This document shows, in pieces, positions 25,343 through 34,343 of a stretch of 64,000 bases of DNA; position 1 is the stretch's first letter, and each line of letters starts with the position of its first letter. Source of the stretch: Oscillospiraceae bacterium (lineage in GTDB: Bacteria; Bacillota; Clostridia; Oscillospirales; Acutalibacteraceae); contig SVPQ01000004.1 of NCBI GenBank assembly GCA_015065845.1, positions 1-64,000 on the forward strand, given 5' to 3'. The position numbers were made by a program, and so were the translations under genes. The notes under the pieces are model-generated. The model did not search any database. It saw nothing but the letters and a program-made list of their open reading frames with translations, and was not told the DNA's origin.

Positions 25343-26695
25343 TTATAAAATAATTTTAACACATAAAATGTTTTTGTCAATAGAGATAATATTCAGTCTG
25401 CAAGTTGCATACTCTAAATCTCTGCTGTCGGTCATAGAGTGAAGAATACTATAAATATTTCTCAACTCGTTTTTAATTTCATACACATCTTTGGTACTTG
25501 CATTGCTCTTTTTGAGTTGCTTTGCGTAGTCCGTCAACTGTTCTTCACTGGGTACATAGTCTTTTACAAGTTTGAACTGTGACTGAAGATATAAAAATGC
25601 TGATTTCAATTCAGGATTTTCTTCAAGCACCTTTTTCGCATCCGGAGAGAGTTTTAAAGATTTTTTAATTTCTGCATTATTTTGCTGATTTTCATTGACA
25701 TTATCAGAAACCTGTGATAAACTACTTTTTGCAAGGTTAATGATTCTTGACCGCTGGGAAGGTTGAATTCCTATGGGGGCAAGCAAATCGTTAGCCTTGT
25801 TTTTATTTATTATAACAAGTTTCCCGTTTTCAGCATTTTTCCGTATTATATTCGCGAAATCATCAAGCGGATATACGCTTTTAATTTGATTAACAAAATC
25901 ATCATCCATTTTCTGATTTTTCATAATACCAGCAATAATATATGATGGTTGACCTTTGGAATCAAGCATTAGTGAATCAGTTATAACTGTAACTTTTTCT
26001 CCATTATCAATAAACATTATCGCATCGTTTATTTTTTGTGGTAATTGCTCAAAGAATTTTCTTTTAACTCCGTGTTTTGAATAATTCTTATTCTTAGTAG
26101 TCGTTCTTCTTGATTTTCGATAATCACTTTGATTCATTGCAAAAGGATAATTACTAAAACCAACTTGTATCAATGAAGCAGGTGCTTCACCAATATAAAT
26201 AGCATTACTACCATTTAACTTTTCATTTTCAACAAGTTCGATTTGTTGGGCATAATCCATATTTTTAGTTTTCTTTATAGAGTACTTCACACCACCATCT
26301 TCAGTGGTGTTATTTTTTTGCTCCCTGTTTTCTGCAGTTGACTGCAATTCTGCGTTTTTCGCTTTTTGTGCGTTCTTTGATGCAATTTCTAATTCATATA
26401 CAAAAATATTATTTATATTATCTAAAAGAGCTTTCATATCCCTCAGTGCTTCCATTTCAGGACTGTTATGATAATTCTTCATCATATTTCTGATTTCACT
26501 TAAAAGTTCTTTTATAAAATCGCAGATTTTCTGTGCAAGTGTTTTGTTTTCTTTTACGAGAGTATTTACAAAACGCTCATTAGAGAAAACATCAAACATA
26601 CAGTCCGCAACAATTTCTGAATGAATTGCATCTATTTCTTCAAATACATTTAATTTGTAAGCCTTCGCGTAGCGCTTACCCCTTGAAAGCGCCAC
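25343..26695 (-). pseudogene. Phage polyvalent-protein fragment (MuF C-terminal-like)
   Basis: A 450-codon frame. Residues about 15-70 (EEIDAIHSEIVADCMFDVFS then AQKICDFIKELLSEIRNMM) look like the helical linker common in huge phage/ICE polyvalent proteins and MuF-type capsid proteins. About residues 165-310 (YIGEAPASLIQVGF, then FIDNGEKVTVITDSL and GKLVIINKNKANDLLAP) resemble the toxin-like domains at their C-termini. It starts with a weak GTG inside the end of the neighbouring gene and its last ~20 residues run through a promoter, so both ends look truncated. No other capsid or tail genes are nearby. Confidence 0.6.
25353..25380 (-). promoter_or_regulatory. Promoter of the 189-aa gene
   Basis: TTGACA (25380-25375), 16 bases, TAAAAT (25358-25353) on the minus strand, inside the last codons of the upstream frame. 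Confidence 0.65.
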
Positions 26696-27380
26696 AAATA
26701 GTGGTTTTACTTAAATCAAGATTTTCAAGAATTTTCAATTCTTCTGGTACTTCAAGTAGTTTAAAGAAAGGGTATAAAATCGTTTTTTCACCAGAAATAT
26801 TCAGAATCAATTCATTTTCTTCAATCTTTTCAAAATCGGCAACCATATCATAATATTTCTCGTTATAAATTCCACTATTGCGTGTTACAATTGGTTTTAT
26901 ACCATATTCAGAAAAGCAACTATTTTCCCAATCGCTCGTATCAGTTTTACTATTCGTTAAAACTGATATATTTTTAACAAATGGAAATATCTCCGTTATT
27001 TCATACAAAAGTGTCAAATCATAATCAACAATAAGTAAACTCAGGCTTATAAATTCTTTGCTCTTTAGTTTATTTTTTAAACTTTCAAACAATATCTTCT
27101 TTTTAAACGGTTTTAAATCAAACAATATATCTTTTAACCAATCAATTTTTTCTAAATTTTCAGAAGCAACAACAGAACCTTTATATCTTGATATAAGTTT
27201 CTGGAATTCTAAATCTTCCAATGTATCTTCAGAAACCGAAATTACAAAATGCGGTTTGTTATTTATAACTATACCTGACCTTGAATAGTCGAAAAGTTTT
27301 TCACCCATATCTTTTCTTTTCCTGACTTTGCGCTTTTTTCTTTCGTTTTTTACTTCTCTGTCCAACTTTAATATAATCAT
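26676..27380 (-). CDS. Protein of unknown function downstream of ftsEX-M23
   Basis: A 234-aa protein I do not recognise. Residues 7-25 are extremely basic (lysine/arginine). The rest alternates strands and helices (LSLLIVDYDLTLLYEITEIF, then FVKNISVLTNSK), hinting at a Rossmann-like fold, with no catalytic motif. No signal peptide or membrane helix. It follows the FtsEX-activated hydrolase gene, separated by a hairpin that also contains its ribosome site. Its 3' end overlaps the phage-like fragment by 20 bases, so the C-terminus may be truncated. Confidence 0.6.
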   Translation of the reverse strand: MIILKLDREVKNERKKRKVRKRKDMGEKLFDYSRSGIVINNKPHFVISVSEDTLEDLEFQKLISRYKGSVVASENLEKIDWLKDILFDLKPFKKKILFESLKNKLKSKEFISLSLLIVDYDLTLLYEITEIFPFVKNISVLTNSKTDTSDWENSCFSEYGIKPIVTRNSGIYNEKYYDMVADFEKIEENELILNISGEKTILYPFFKLLEVPEELKILENLDLSKTTICGAFKG

Positions 27381-27384
27381 AAAA

Positions 27385-27419
27385 ACTCCCCTTTTTCAAA
27401 ATATATGAAAAAAGGGAGT
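27385..27419 (-). other. Hairpin between M23 gene and 234-aa gene, sequestering the ribosome site
   Basis: A 14-base inverted repeat (27385-27398 with 27406-27419, one imperfect pair). The downstream arm on the minus strand contains AAGGGGAG, the only ribosome site for the ATG at 27380, and is followed by five Ts. It can act as a terminator for the M23 transcript and as a translational lock on the next gene. Confidence 0.7.
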
Positions 27420-27435
27420 AATTTATTAAAGTTTA

Positions 27436-28776
27436 TTAACCATAAATTGGAAGATTTGCAGGTTTTGAAAGATAGTTCATCGGATTAACCCAACTACCAT
27501 TTATCATAAGACCAAAGTGTAAATGAGCACCAAAAGAGTAACCTGTATTACCAATTTCACCAAGTTTTGTACCTTGTGTTACATAGTCACCAACATTTAC
27601 AGTAACGCGTGACATATGTGCATAGTAAGTTTTAACACCATCACCATGGTCAACAACTACATAAAGACCAAAACCACCGTTGTAACCACTATGATAAGCA
27701 GTTGTAACTTTACCTGCTTTAACCGCAACGATTGAAGAACCATAAGAAGCAACACCATCACGGCAAATATCAATACCATTGTGTTGTTTTGTAATACCGT
27801 TTAAAGTTCTCATTTTGTATGAAGAAGTAACACAAGTATTACTGTACGGTACAGGCCAAATCATATTACCTGTTGTACCACTACCGAAACTACTGTTTTC
27901 ACCAGAAAGTTTGTGCTCATATTCGAGAATTGCAGATTCACCGCGCTGAATTGCTTTTTCATACTCTTTACTTGAAGCATTAAGTTTATTAACAACACTC
28001 ATAACTTTATCGAGGTCTGCCTGAATTTCATCTTCAGCATCCTGAATAACCTGACGAGCCTCAACCTGTTCTTGTTTTTTTGCTTCAAGGTCAAGAACCT
28101 TAATGTCCAAATCTTCAATTTTCTCATTTTTCTCGACTTTTGTAGCTTCAATTTCTTCAACTTTTTCCTGAAGTCTTACAATATCGCCTTCCAGACCTTC
28201 AATAACAGAGTTGTCATGTTCTGAAATTCTTTCAAGAAGTTCAATTCTTTCAAGATATGACTGAAACTGAAAATTATCAGAAGTAAGAAGATATTCTAAC
28301 GAAGATGCAGAACCTGACATATAAGATGCACGGATTCTTTCACCTAAAATGGTATAGGTATCAGCAATATCCTGTTGAATTTCAATTACTTGTGAATCAA
28401 GCTTTTTAACTTGCTTGTTAAGTGCTTCGATTTCGTTTTTAATTCCGGTAATTTCATCTTCAACACCTTTAATATCAGCATCAATTAAAGCGATTTCCTG
28501 ATTATAAAGATCGATTTGTGATTGAAGTGCATCTATTTTATCCTGATACCCACCAATTTCATCATCATAGGTGGATGCCTCATCACGAAGTGCCTGAATT
28601 TTTTTCTTATTTTCCGCAATTTGCTCACGGATTTCTTCAATTTTTTTATTGTACTCTGCTTTTTCAGAGTCAGTGACCGCATAAACAGACAATGAAATTG
28701 ACGAGAACACAAGAACAAGTGCAACTATTAAAGAAATAATTTTACTGCTCTTAATTTTAGTCATTTTCGACAACAT
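27436..28776 (-). CDS. Secreted M23 peptidoglycan hydrolase with coiled coil (FtsEX-linked)
   Basis: A 446-aa exported protein. Residues 1-33 are a signal peptide (hydrophobic SLIVALVLVFSSISLSVYA). Residues about 35-285 form a long coiled coil like EnvC, PcsB and CwlO. The C-terminal M23/LytM domain has HNGIDIC (about 332), HxH at 418-420 (HLHFG) and DHG in the middle, so the zinc ligands are present and the enzyme should be active. It overlaps ftsX by 20 bases. In relatives FtsEX contacts the coiled coil and switches on septal peptidoglycan cleavage. Confidence 0.93.
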   Translation of the reverse strand: MLSKMTKIKSSKIISLIVALVLVFSSISLSVYAVTDSEKAEYNKKIEEIREQIAENKKKIQALRDEASTYDDEIGGYQDKIDALQSQIDLYNQEIALIDADIKGVEDEITGIKNEIEALNKQVKKLDSQVIEIQQDIADTYTILGERIRASYMSGSASSLEYLLTSDNFQFQSYLERIELLERISEHDNSVIEGLEGDIVRLQEKVEEIEATKVEKNEKIEDLDIKVLDLEAKKQEQVEARQVIQDAEDEIQADLDKVMSVVNKLNASSKEYEKAIQRGESAILEYEHKLSGENSSFGSGTTGNMIWPVPYSNTCVTSSYKMRTLNGITKQHNGIDICRDGVASYGSSIVAVKAGKVTTAYHSGYNGGFGLYVVVDHGDGVKTYYAHMSRVTVNVGDYVTQGTKLGEIGNTGYSFGAHLHFGLMINGSWVNPMNYLSKPANLPIYG

Positions 28777-29671
28777 TATTATGCTCCTTTAAATATTTAT
28801 TAAGTGAAATAAGACTACCTGTTGTACCAATTACAACACCAATAAAACCAAATACCGCAAGGAAGAACCAGATACAATCTAGGAATTCAACCGGTGTTCC
28901 TCCGAGTGTTGACATAAGGTCTGCAAACCAGATAAGTGCTATTGAATACACAAGATATAAAAGTGCTAATGACACAACAGCAGAAATTATACCTAAAAGC
29001 ATACCTTCAACAAGGAACGGCCAACGAATAAATGAATTAGTCGCACCAACCGCTTTCATTATACTGATTTCAAGTCTTCTGTTGTAAATTGTGATTCTTA
29101 TAGTGTTTGAAACGATAAACATTGAAACTAAGAAAAGAATTGCAACAATACCTAAACTTATATATGAAACAGCATTTCTGATTGTTTCAACCTTACCTGC
29201 CAATTCGCTATTCTCATGAACTTGTAAAACCAAATCCATATCTTTGATTTTACTAACAGTGCTGTCAAACATTGAAAGGTCATCAACAACAACCTTATAT
29301 GCATCAGGAAGAATTTCAGCCGAAAGACCTTCTAAAAGTGCAGCTTTATCACCAAATTGCTCTTTTTGATTTTCAAAAGCAACTTCACGGGGAACAAATT
29401 CAACATTTTTTATGTTGCTCATACCTTCAAGTTGAAGACCAAGTGATTCAGTTTCGTAATCAGTTGCTTCGTCCTCTACATATACCATTACAACATTCTG
29501 TCCCTCAATTAAATCTAATAAAGAATTAATATTAAGGAAAATAAGAGAACCTGTACCTACAATAATAAGACAAGCAACAAGAACTAACACTGTTGCAACT
29601 GAAAGAAAGCGGTTTACCCAGATGTTTTTGAAACCTTCTCTTGTGAGATAACCTAATCTTAAACCTTTCAT
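28757..29671 (-). CDS. ftsX: Cell division membrane protein FtsX
   Basis: A 304-aa membrane protein. One N-terminal helix (about 22-45), a large extracellular loop of about 120 residues and three further helices (about 170-195, 220-250, 275-295) match FtsX, which uses ATP hydrolysis by FtsE to control peptidoglycan hydrolases. The motif TIYNRRLEISIMKAVGATNS after helix two is typical. Its ATG overlaps the ftsE stop (ATGA). Confidence 0.95.
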   Translation of the reverse strand: MKGLRLGYLTREGFKNIWVNRFLSVATVLVLVACLIIVGTGSLIFLNINSLLDLIEGQNVVMVYVEDEATDYETESLGLQLEGMSNIKNVEFVPREVAFENQKEQFGDKAALLEGLSAEILPDAYKVVVDDLSMFDSTVSKIKDMDLVLQVHENSELAGKVETIRNAVSYISLGIVAILFLVSMFIVSNTIRITIYNRRLEISIMKAVGATNSFIRWPFLVEGMLLGIISAVVSLALLYLVYSIALIWFADLMSTLGGTPVEFLDCIWFFLAVFGFIGVVIGTTGSLISLNKYLKEHNNVVEND

Positions 29672-30564
29672 TGGTCATCCTCCTCTCCGAATACAGATGA
29701 GTATGAGTCAGCAGGACGGAAATTTTTAGGCTCTGTAGGAATATCTACATAAGGATTATCGTCTTTTGCCTCAATTGTTTCTACACCATAAGTTTTCATG
29801 AGGTAATCAAAATCGACAGTTGTGTCATTTGAATAATAATTACTAACTTCATCTTCCGGTGTATCAAAACGATATGGTTCAACATCAATATGTGAAGCAT
29901 CCGGATAATCGGATTCGAGTTTACCGTTTTTAATGGTAATAACTCTGTGATTAAAGCTCTTAACAAGGTGGTAATCGTGAGTAACCATAATAACAGTTGT
30001 ACCGTCAGAATTGATATGATTAAGAAGATTAACTATATCATAAGACATTCTTGGGTCAATATTACCGGTAGGCTCATCGGCAATAATCATACTAGCATTA
30101 TTGGCAAGAGCACGAGCAAGAGCAACACGTTGCTGCTCACCACCAGAAAGTTGGTTTGGAAATGAACGCGCTTTTGAGTTAAGACCAACAAGACCTAAAA
30201 GATAAGGAACTCTTTTTCTTATTTCAGTTTCTCTCGCACCGATAACACGCATAGCATACGCGATATTATCATAAACATTCATAGACGGAATAAGCCTGAA
30301 GTCCTGAAAAACAATACCAAGGGTTCTTCTGAAATAAGGAATCTCTCTCTTTTTAAGATGATTGAGCTGATAACCATTTATTTCAACTGAACCAGAAGTA
30401 GGAACTTCTTCTCGCATCATTAATTTTAAGAATGTACTTTTACCAGCACCTGAAGCACCTACAACAAAAACAAATTCGCCATTATCAATTTTAATATTAA
30501 GGTCAGAAAGTGCTTTTGTTTGTGTATCTTCATACACTTTAGAAACATTTCTGAATTCTATCAA
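29668..30564 (-). CDS. ftsE: Cell division ATP-binding protein FtsE, with C-terminal extension
   Basis: A 298-aa ABC ATPase. Walker A is [15 protein letters not shown], the signature [17 protein letters not shown] and Walker [14 protein letters not shown], followed by [11 protein letters not shown]. The first ~225 residues are standard FtsE; about 70 acidic, tyrosine-rich residues follow ([19 protein letters not shown]), beyond the usual length. The start appears to be TTG 30564, since no ATG gives the conserved [12 protein letters not shown] beginning. It works with ftsX directly downstream. Confidence 0.95.
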   Translation of the reverse strand: MIEFRNVSKVYEDTQTKALSDLNIKIDNGEFVFVVGASGAGKSTFLKLMMREEVPTSGSVEINGYQLNHLKKREIPYFRRTLGIVFQDFRLIPSMNVYDNIAYAMRVIGARETEIRKRVPYLLGLVGLNSKARSFPNQLSGGEQQRVALARALANNASMIIADEPTGNIDPRMSYDIVNLLNHINSDGTTVIMVTHDYHLVKSFNHRVITIKNGKLESDYPDASHIDVEPYRFDTPEDEVSNYYSNDTTVDFDYLMKTYGVETIEAKDDNPYVDIPTEPKNFRPADSYSSVFGEEDDQ

Positions 30565-30622
30565 ATTTCAACACCCAATTCTTTAGTAATTATTGCGTCG
30601 ACAAAAAACACAATATAAAATG

Positions 30623-30651
30623 ATTATAGCACATTTAATTACAAAATGTAA
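30623..30651 (-). promoter_or_regulatory. Promoter of the ftsEX operon
   Basis: TTACAT (30651-30646), 17 bases, TATAAT (30628-30623) on the minus strand. It overlaps one arm of a long palindrome. Confidence 0.65.
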
Positions 30652-30674
30652 CCCCTTGTAATTAAAATGTGCTA
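30627..30674. terminator. Long palindrome between cdaR-like gene and ftsE
   Basis: An 18-bp near-perfect inverted repeat (30627-30644 with 30656-30674, one bulge). T-runs follow on the plus strand (TTTTTAATTTTTT), and a weaker T-rich tail on the minus strand. It can end the upstream minus-strand transcript, or antisense transcription, and also covers the ftsE promoter. Confidence 0.6.
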
Positions 30675-30734
30675 TTTTTAATTTTTTGTTAACATTTAGT
30701 TCTATACAAGAACTATTTTTGTGAAAAATGCAAA

Positions 30735-31820
30735 TTAATATTTAACCGGATTTGCTTCAAGATACTTCTTAACCATAAGAGCAACTTTGAAAACTATCGC
30801 GTCATCAAATTCGCGTAAATCAAGACCTGTAAGCTTTTTAATCTTTTCAAGTCTGTAAACAAGAGTATTTCTGTGAACAAATAATTTTCTAGATGTTTCT
30901 GAAACATTAAGGTTATTTTCAAAGAATCTCTGAATTGTAAACAATGTCTCCTGGTCGAGGGTTTCAATAGAACCAACTTTAAAAATCTCTTTTAAGAACA
31001 TTTCACAAAGAGTAGTCGGAAGCTGATAAATAAGTCTTGCAATACCAAGATGTTCATAGCTTACAATATTTCTTTCAGTATCAAATACCTTACCTACTTC
31101 AAGAGCAACCTGAGCTTCTTTGAATGAACGAGCAAGGTCTTTAACACCAGTAACAGTAGTACCGATACTGATAAGAGAATGTGTATAAAATTCAGAAGTA
31201 AGAGCATCAGAAATTGAACGAGCAAGTTTTTCTAAATCTTTGCCTTCAATATCACTCTTAACCTCTTTAACAAGAGCAATGTCACTTTCACTGATGTTAA
31301 TAACAAAATCTTTTGACTTGTCAGGGAAAAGATTCTGAATAACATCGTAAACAAAAACATCATTTTTATCAAGAAGTCTAATAAGAATTACAACTCTTGA
31401 AGCTTCATTATTAAAGTGGAGTTCTCTTGCCTTGAGATAAATATCGCCAGGTAAGATATTATCGAGAATAATATTTTTGACAAAATTGCTACGGTCGTAT
31501 TTTTCATCATAATACTGCTTAATGCTTGAAAGAGAAACACAAAGCATACCAAGATAACCTTTAGACAATTCATCAGTACCTTCAATAAAAGCGGCACATT
31601 CAGGATGAACATGAGTACCAAAACTCTGATATGTACAATTTTCTGTTGTAACCGGTGAATTAGATGAGAAAATAGTACTTAAATTCAAGTTTCTTACCTC
31701 ACCAATTTTACTGAGGTCACTACAAGAAATAACCGCACCGGTTTCGTCAATAACACCTATGGTCTTATCAACAGCTTCCCTCATCTGATGAATTACACTT
31801 TGAAATAATCTATTGGACAT
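30735..31820 (-). CDS. CdaR/PucR-family transcriptional regulator
   Basis: A 361-aa regulator. The C-terminal PucR helix-turn-helix is clear (ENNLNVSETSRKLFVHRNTL then VYRLEKIKKLTGLDLREFDD). The middle part (about 120-270) fits the GGDEF-like domain of CdaR proteins, and the N-terminus resembles a sugar-acid sensing domain. The inducer is unknown. I chose ATG 31820, 8 bases after GGAGG; an earlier TTG lies within that site. It is a single gene ended by the palindrome before ftsE. Confidence 0.88.
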   Translation of the reverse strand: MSNRLFQSVIHQMREAVDKTIGVIDETGAVISCSDLSKIGEVRNLNLSTIFSSNSPVTTENCTYQSFGTHVHPECAAFIEGTDELSKGYLGMLCVSLSSIKQYYDEKYDRSNFVKNIILDNILPGDIYLKARELHFNNEASRVVILIRLLDKNDVFVYDVIQNLFPDKSKDFVINISESDIALVKEVKSDIEGKDLEKLARSISDALTSEFYTHSLISIGTTVTGVKDLARSFKEAQVALEVGKVFDTERNIVSYEHLGIARLIYQLPTTLCEMFLKEIFKVGSIETLDQETLFTIQRFFENNLNVSETSRKLFVHRNTLVYRLEKIKKLTGLDLREFDDAIVFKVALMVKKYLEANPVKY

Positions 31821-32038
31821 TAAATATACCTCCAAAACAAGATTTGAACAAAATGACCATTTAACAATTATACATAATACACAACTTTGCTAAAAAAAGC
31901 AAGAGTTTTTTAGATTTTTTCTTCACTTTTTTATGCAAAATGTTAATTTTATGCTAAAAAACGACACAAATAATAAAAAATTGCACATACTTTTGTCAAA
32001 AATTTCTATGGTAAAAATCACCAATATAATTCTAAAAA

Positions 32039-32061
32039 ATAATATTATTACACAATATTAT
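32039..32061 (-). terminator. Weak terminator at the end of the RsuA gene
   Basis: An AT-only 8-bp stem (32039-32046 with 32054-32061) overlaps the last codons, followed on the minus strand by TTTTTT. Confidence 0.45.
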
Positions 32062-32785
32062 GTGTTATTTGTGTAATTTTACTTAACTCTTCCTGGGTTA
32101 ACAAACGAGCTTCACCATCTTTTAATTTTTCATCCAAACAAAGTTCACCGATTTTAATTCTCTTTAGTTCAACAACCGTAGAACCGAGCGAAGCAAACAT
32201 TCTTTTAACCTGATGATATTTTCCTTCGTTTATAATTACTTTATAGGTAGGTATATCATTATTCTCAATTTTTTCCAAATCAGCAGAAAGCAAAACAGTG
32301 CCATCCGCTAAGACCACCCCATCTTTAAATGCTTGTCTTCCTTTTTCAAAATCAATATCATCACTGAGTTCTGCGATATATGTTTTTGAAACATGGTGTG
32401 CAGGTGTTAAAATATCGTGTGCAAAATTACCATCGTCTGTAATAAGGCAAAAACCCGTTGTATCCTTGTCCAGTCTGCCGGCAGGAAAAAGATTTTTACG
32501 CTTTAAATCATCAGGTAAAATATCAACCACTGTTAAATCCTTATTATCATTCGTTGCACTGACAACACCTTTGGGTTTATTAAGCATTATATATACATAC
32601 TTACCTTTCCTCAAAGGTTTGCCATCAACCTCAATTTCGTCAATTTCGCAATCAAATTTAAGAGCTGCGTCTTTAACTGTAATATTATTAACTTTAACTA
32701 AACCTTTTTTAATTATTGTTTTAACTTCGCTTCTTGTTAAAAGACCTGAAGAAGCAATAATTTTATCTAATCTTTCTTCACTCAT
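32048..32785 (-). CDS. 16S rRNA pseudouridine synthase, RsuA family
   Basis: A 245-aa pseudouridine synthase. An S4 RNA-binding domain occupies residues 1-60 (RLDKIIASSGLLTRSEVKTI). The catalytic motif AGRLDKDTTGFCLITDDG contains the aspartate. KYHQVKRMFASLGSTVVELK is the RsuA/RluB family segment. The KxVxN... and small size fit RsuA, which modifies 16S U516. A second RsuA/RluB protein is at 57991-58713. It follows the DUF4830 gene by 3 bases. Confidence 0.9.
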   Translation of the reverse strand: MSEERLDKIIASSGLLTRSEVKTIIKKGLVKVNNITVKDAALKFDCEIDEIEVDGKPLRKGKYVYIMLNKPKGVVSATNDNKDLTVVDILPDDLKRKNLFPAGRLDKDTTGFCLITDDGNFAHDILTPAHHVSKTYIAELSDDIDFEKGRQAFKDGVVLADGTVLLSADLEKIENNDIPTYKVIINEGKYHQVKRMFASLGSTVVELKRIKIGELCLDEKLKDGEARLLTQEELSKITQITHNIV

Positions 32786-32788
32786 AAA

Positions 32789-33283
32789 CTACTCTTTTCT
32801 GAAAGTATGCATAAACCCTGAAAGTTCAGTAGAGCAAACATCCCCACCTATAACCATACCATCAAATATTAAAAGATTTATTCTGACACAAGTATCATTT
32901 TCGGTATAACCGGGATAATTTTTAATTATATATGTCCAGCGTTTAACTCGCATACCACAATAATCTCTTAAATCACAATTCTGCCTTAATTGTATTTCAT
33001 TATAATTATTATAAACATCATCGAATTCCTGTGGGATTATAATTTCAGCAACTTCTTCTGGTTCTTCATTAACTTCCCAGCCAAACTGAGAAATAAACTC
33101 AAGTCTTTCTTTGTTGTTCCCCGCTCTGAAATTAACCGAATCACTTTTAATTTCAACAGATTTTGCATTAAGATTTTTTAAACGCACTCTTGAAACTGTC
33201 GTTAAAACACCTGCACAAATCACAAGTAATAAAACAATTGAGATGTACTTAATATTTTTTGAAGTAATTGAAAAAACAAACAT
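32789..33283 (-). CDS. DUF4830 family membrane-anchored protein
   Basis: A 164-aa protein with one N-terminal transmembrane helix (about 11-30, YISIVLLLVICAGVLTTV) and an outside domain. The segments FISQFGWEVNEEPEEVAEII, VKRWTYIIKNYPG and LLIFDGMVIGGDVCSTELSG match the DUF4830 family as I know it, whose function is unknown. ATG 33283 follows GGGGG and is preferred over two upstream in-frame ATGs. Probably co-transcribed with the prepilin peptidase and RsuA genes. Confidence 0.75.
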   Translation of the reverse strand: MFVFSITSKNIKYISIVLLLVICAGVLTTVSRVRLKNLNAKSVEIKSDSVNFRAGNNKERLEFISQFGWEVNEEPEEVAEIIIPQEFDDVYNNYNEIQLRQNCDLRDYCGMRVKRWTYIIKNYPGYTENDTCVRINLLIFDGMVIGGDVCSTELSGFMHTFRKE

Positions 33284-33348
33284 TGTAATCCCCCGCAACA
33301 TTTTAAAGTTATGTCTATAAAATATATGCAAAGGGACTGAGCAAAATG

Positions 33349-34158
33349 TTAAATAAACATATTTAAATACCAGTCAAAAATATATTCGCCCACAAAAGCA
33401 CAAATACCTATACCAATTGCAAGAAATGGTCCAAATGGAATTGCACCACGCATTGCTTTTTTTGAAATAATTTTTCTGCCGATTGCAAATAAAACACCTG
33501 CAAATGCACCGAAAAACAATGAAACAATTACAGCTTTCCAACCAAGAACAAAACCTGCAGCAGCCATAAGTTTAACATCGCCACCACCCATCCAGGCACC
33601 TCTAGATACTGCACCAATCAAAAAGAAAAGACCCGAAATTGCAAACATTCCTATAATTTTACCAATAATATAATCTTTAGAAAACTCGCCTTTTATTGCA
33701 GCGTCTGCTACTATGAACAACCCACCGACAAATATTGAAATCCACATTGAATCAGGAATTATCTGATGTTCGAAATCAATCCATGCAGTTACAATAAGAC
33801 AAGAGAAAACAACCATATAACCAATAAGTGTTAAATTCAAACCATCAATTGCGTTTCCGCCACAAAGCAAGAAATAAATCAATACATAAAATATACCGTT
33901 CAACGCTTCTACTATCGGGTATCTCGGAGAAATTTTTGATTTACAATAACGACATTTACCACCTAGAAATATCCAACTGAAAAGCGGAAACAAATCATAC
34001 CAATGAAGACGATGTTTACAATCAGTACACATTGAATTGGTTTTTACAAACTCAAGACCTATCGGCAAACGATAAATCAAAACATTTAAAAAACTACCTA
34101 TTACTGTACCGAAAACAAAAATTATTGCAGCGATATAGATTGTTAAAAAATCCAACAT
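33349..34158 (-). CDS. Prepilin peptidase (A24 family, PilD-like)
   Basis: A 269-aa polytopic membrane protein. The N-terminal part has FGTVIGSFLNVLIYRLP and four cysteines in two pairs (CTDCKHR and CRYCKSK), the methyltransferase-linked zinc site. The aspartates of the A24 protease are in AWIDFEHQIIPD and GGGDVKLMAAAG. It cleaves and methylates type IV prepilin or pseudopilin leaders at the membrane. ATG 34158 follows AAAGGGTG. No pilus genes are in the window, so its clients are elsewhere. Confidence 0.93.
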   Translation of the reverse strand: MLDFLTIYIAAIIFVFGTVIGSFLNVLIYRLPIGLEFVKTNSMCTDCKHRLHWYDLFPLFSWIFLGGKCRYCKSKISPRYPIVEALNGIFYVLIYFLLCGGNAIDGLNLTLIGYMVVFSCLIVTAWIDFEHQIIPDSMWISIFVGGLFIVADAAIKGEFSKDYIIGKIIGMFAISGLFFLIGAVSRGAWMGGGDVKLMAAAGFVLGWKAVIVSLFFGAFAGVLFAIGRKIISKKAMRGAIPFGPFLAIGIGICAFVGEYIFDWYLNMFI

Positions 34159-34196
34159 TTCAGGTTGCACCCTTTCACTCACATCAATCTTTTTTT

Positions 34197-34225
34197 ATTA
34201 TATGATTATTTTCGTCTAAAGTCAA
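34197..34225 (-). promoter_or_regulatory. Promoter of the prepilin peptidase operon
   Basis: TTGACT (34225-34220), 17 bases, TATAAT (34202-34197) on the minus strand. Confidence 0.85.
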
Positions 34226-34270
34226 CAAAAATTATCATTGTATTTTATTCATTTTTCACCTTAGTTTTTC

Positions 34271-34299
34271 TTGCTAAATTTAGAAAAATATGTTATATT
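34271..34299 (+). promoter_or_regulatory. Promoter of the secreted hydrolase
   Basis: TTGCTA (34271-34276), 17 bases, TATATT (34294-34299), then AAGGAGG before the ATG at 34344. Confidence 0.7.
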
Positions 34300-34343
34300 T
34301 TATTATGTATTATATTGTATATTATTTAAGGAGGACTTTTTCA

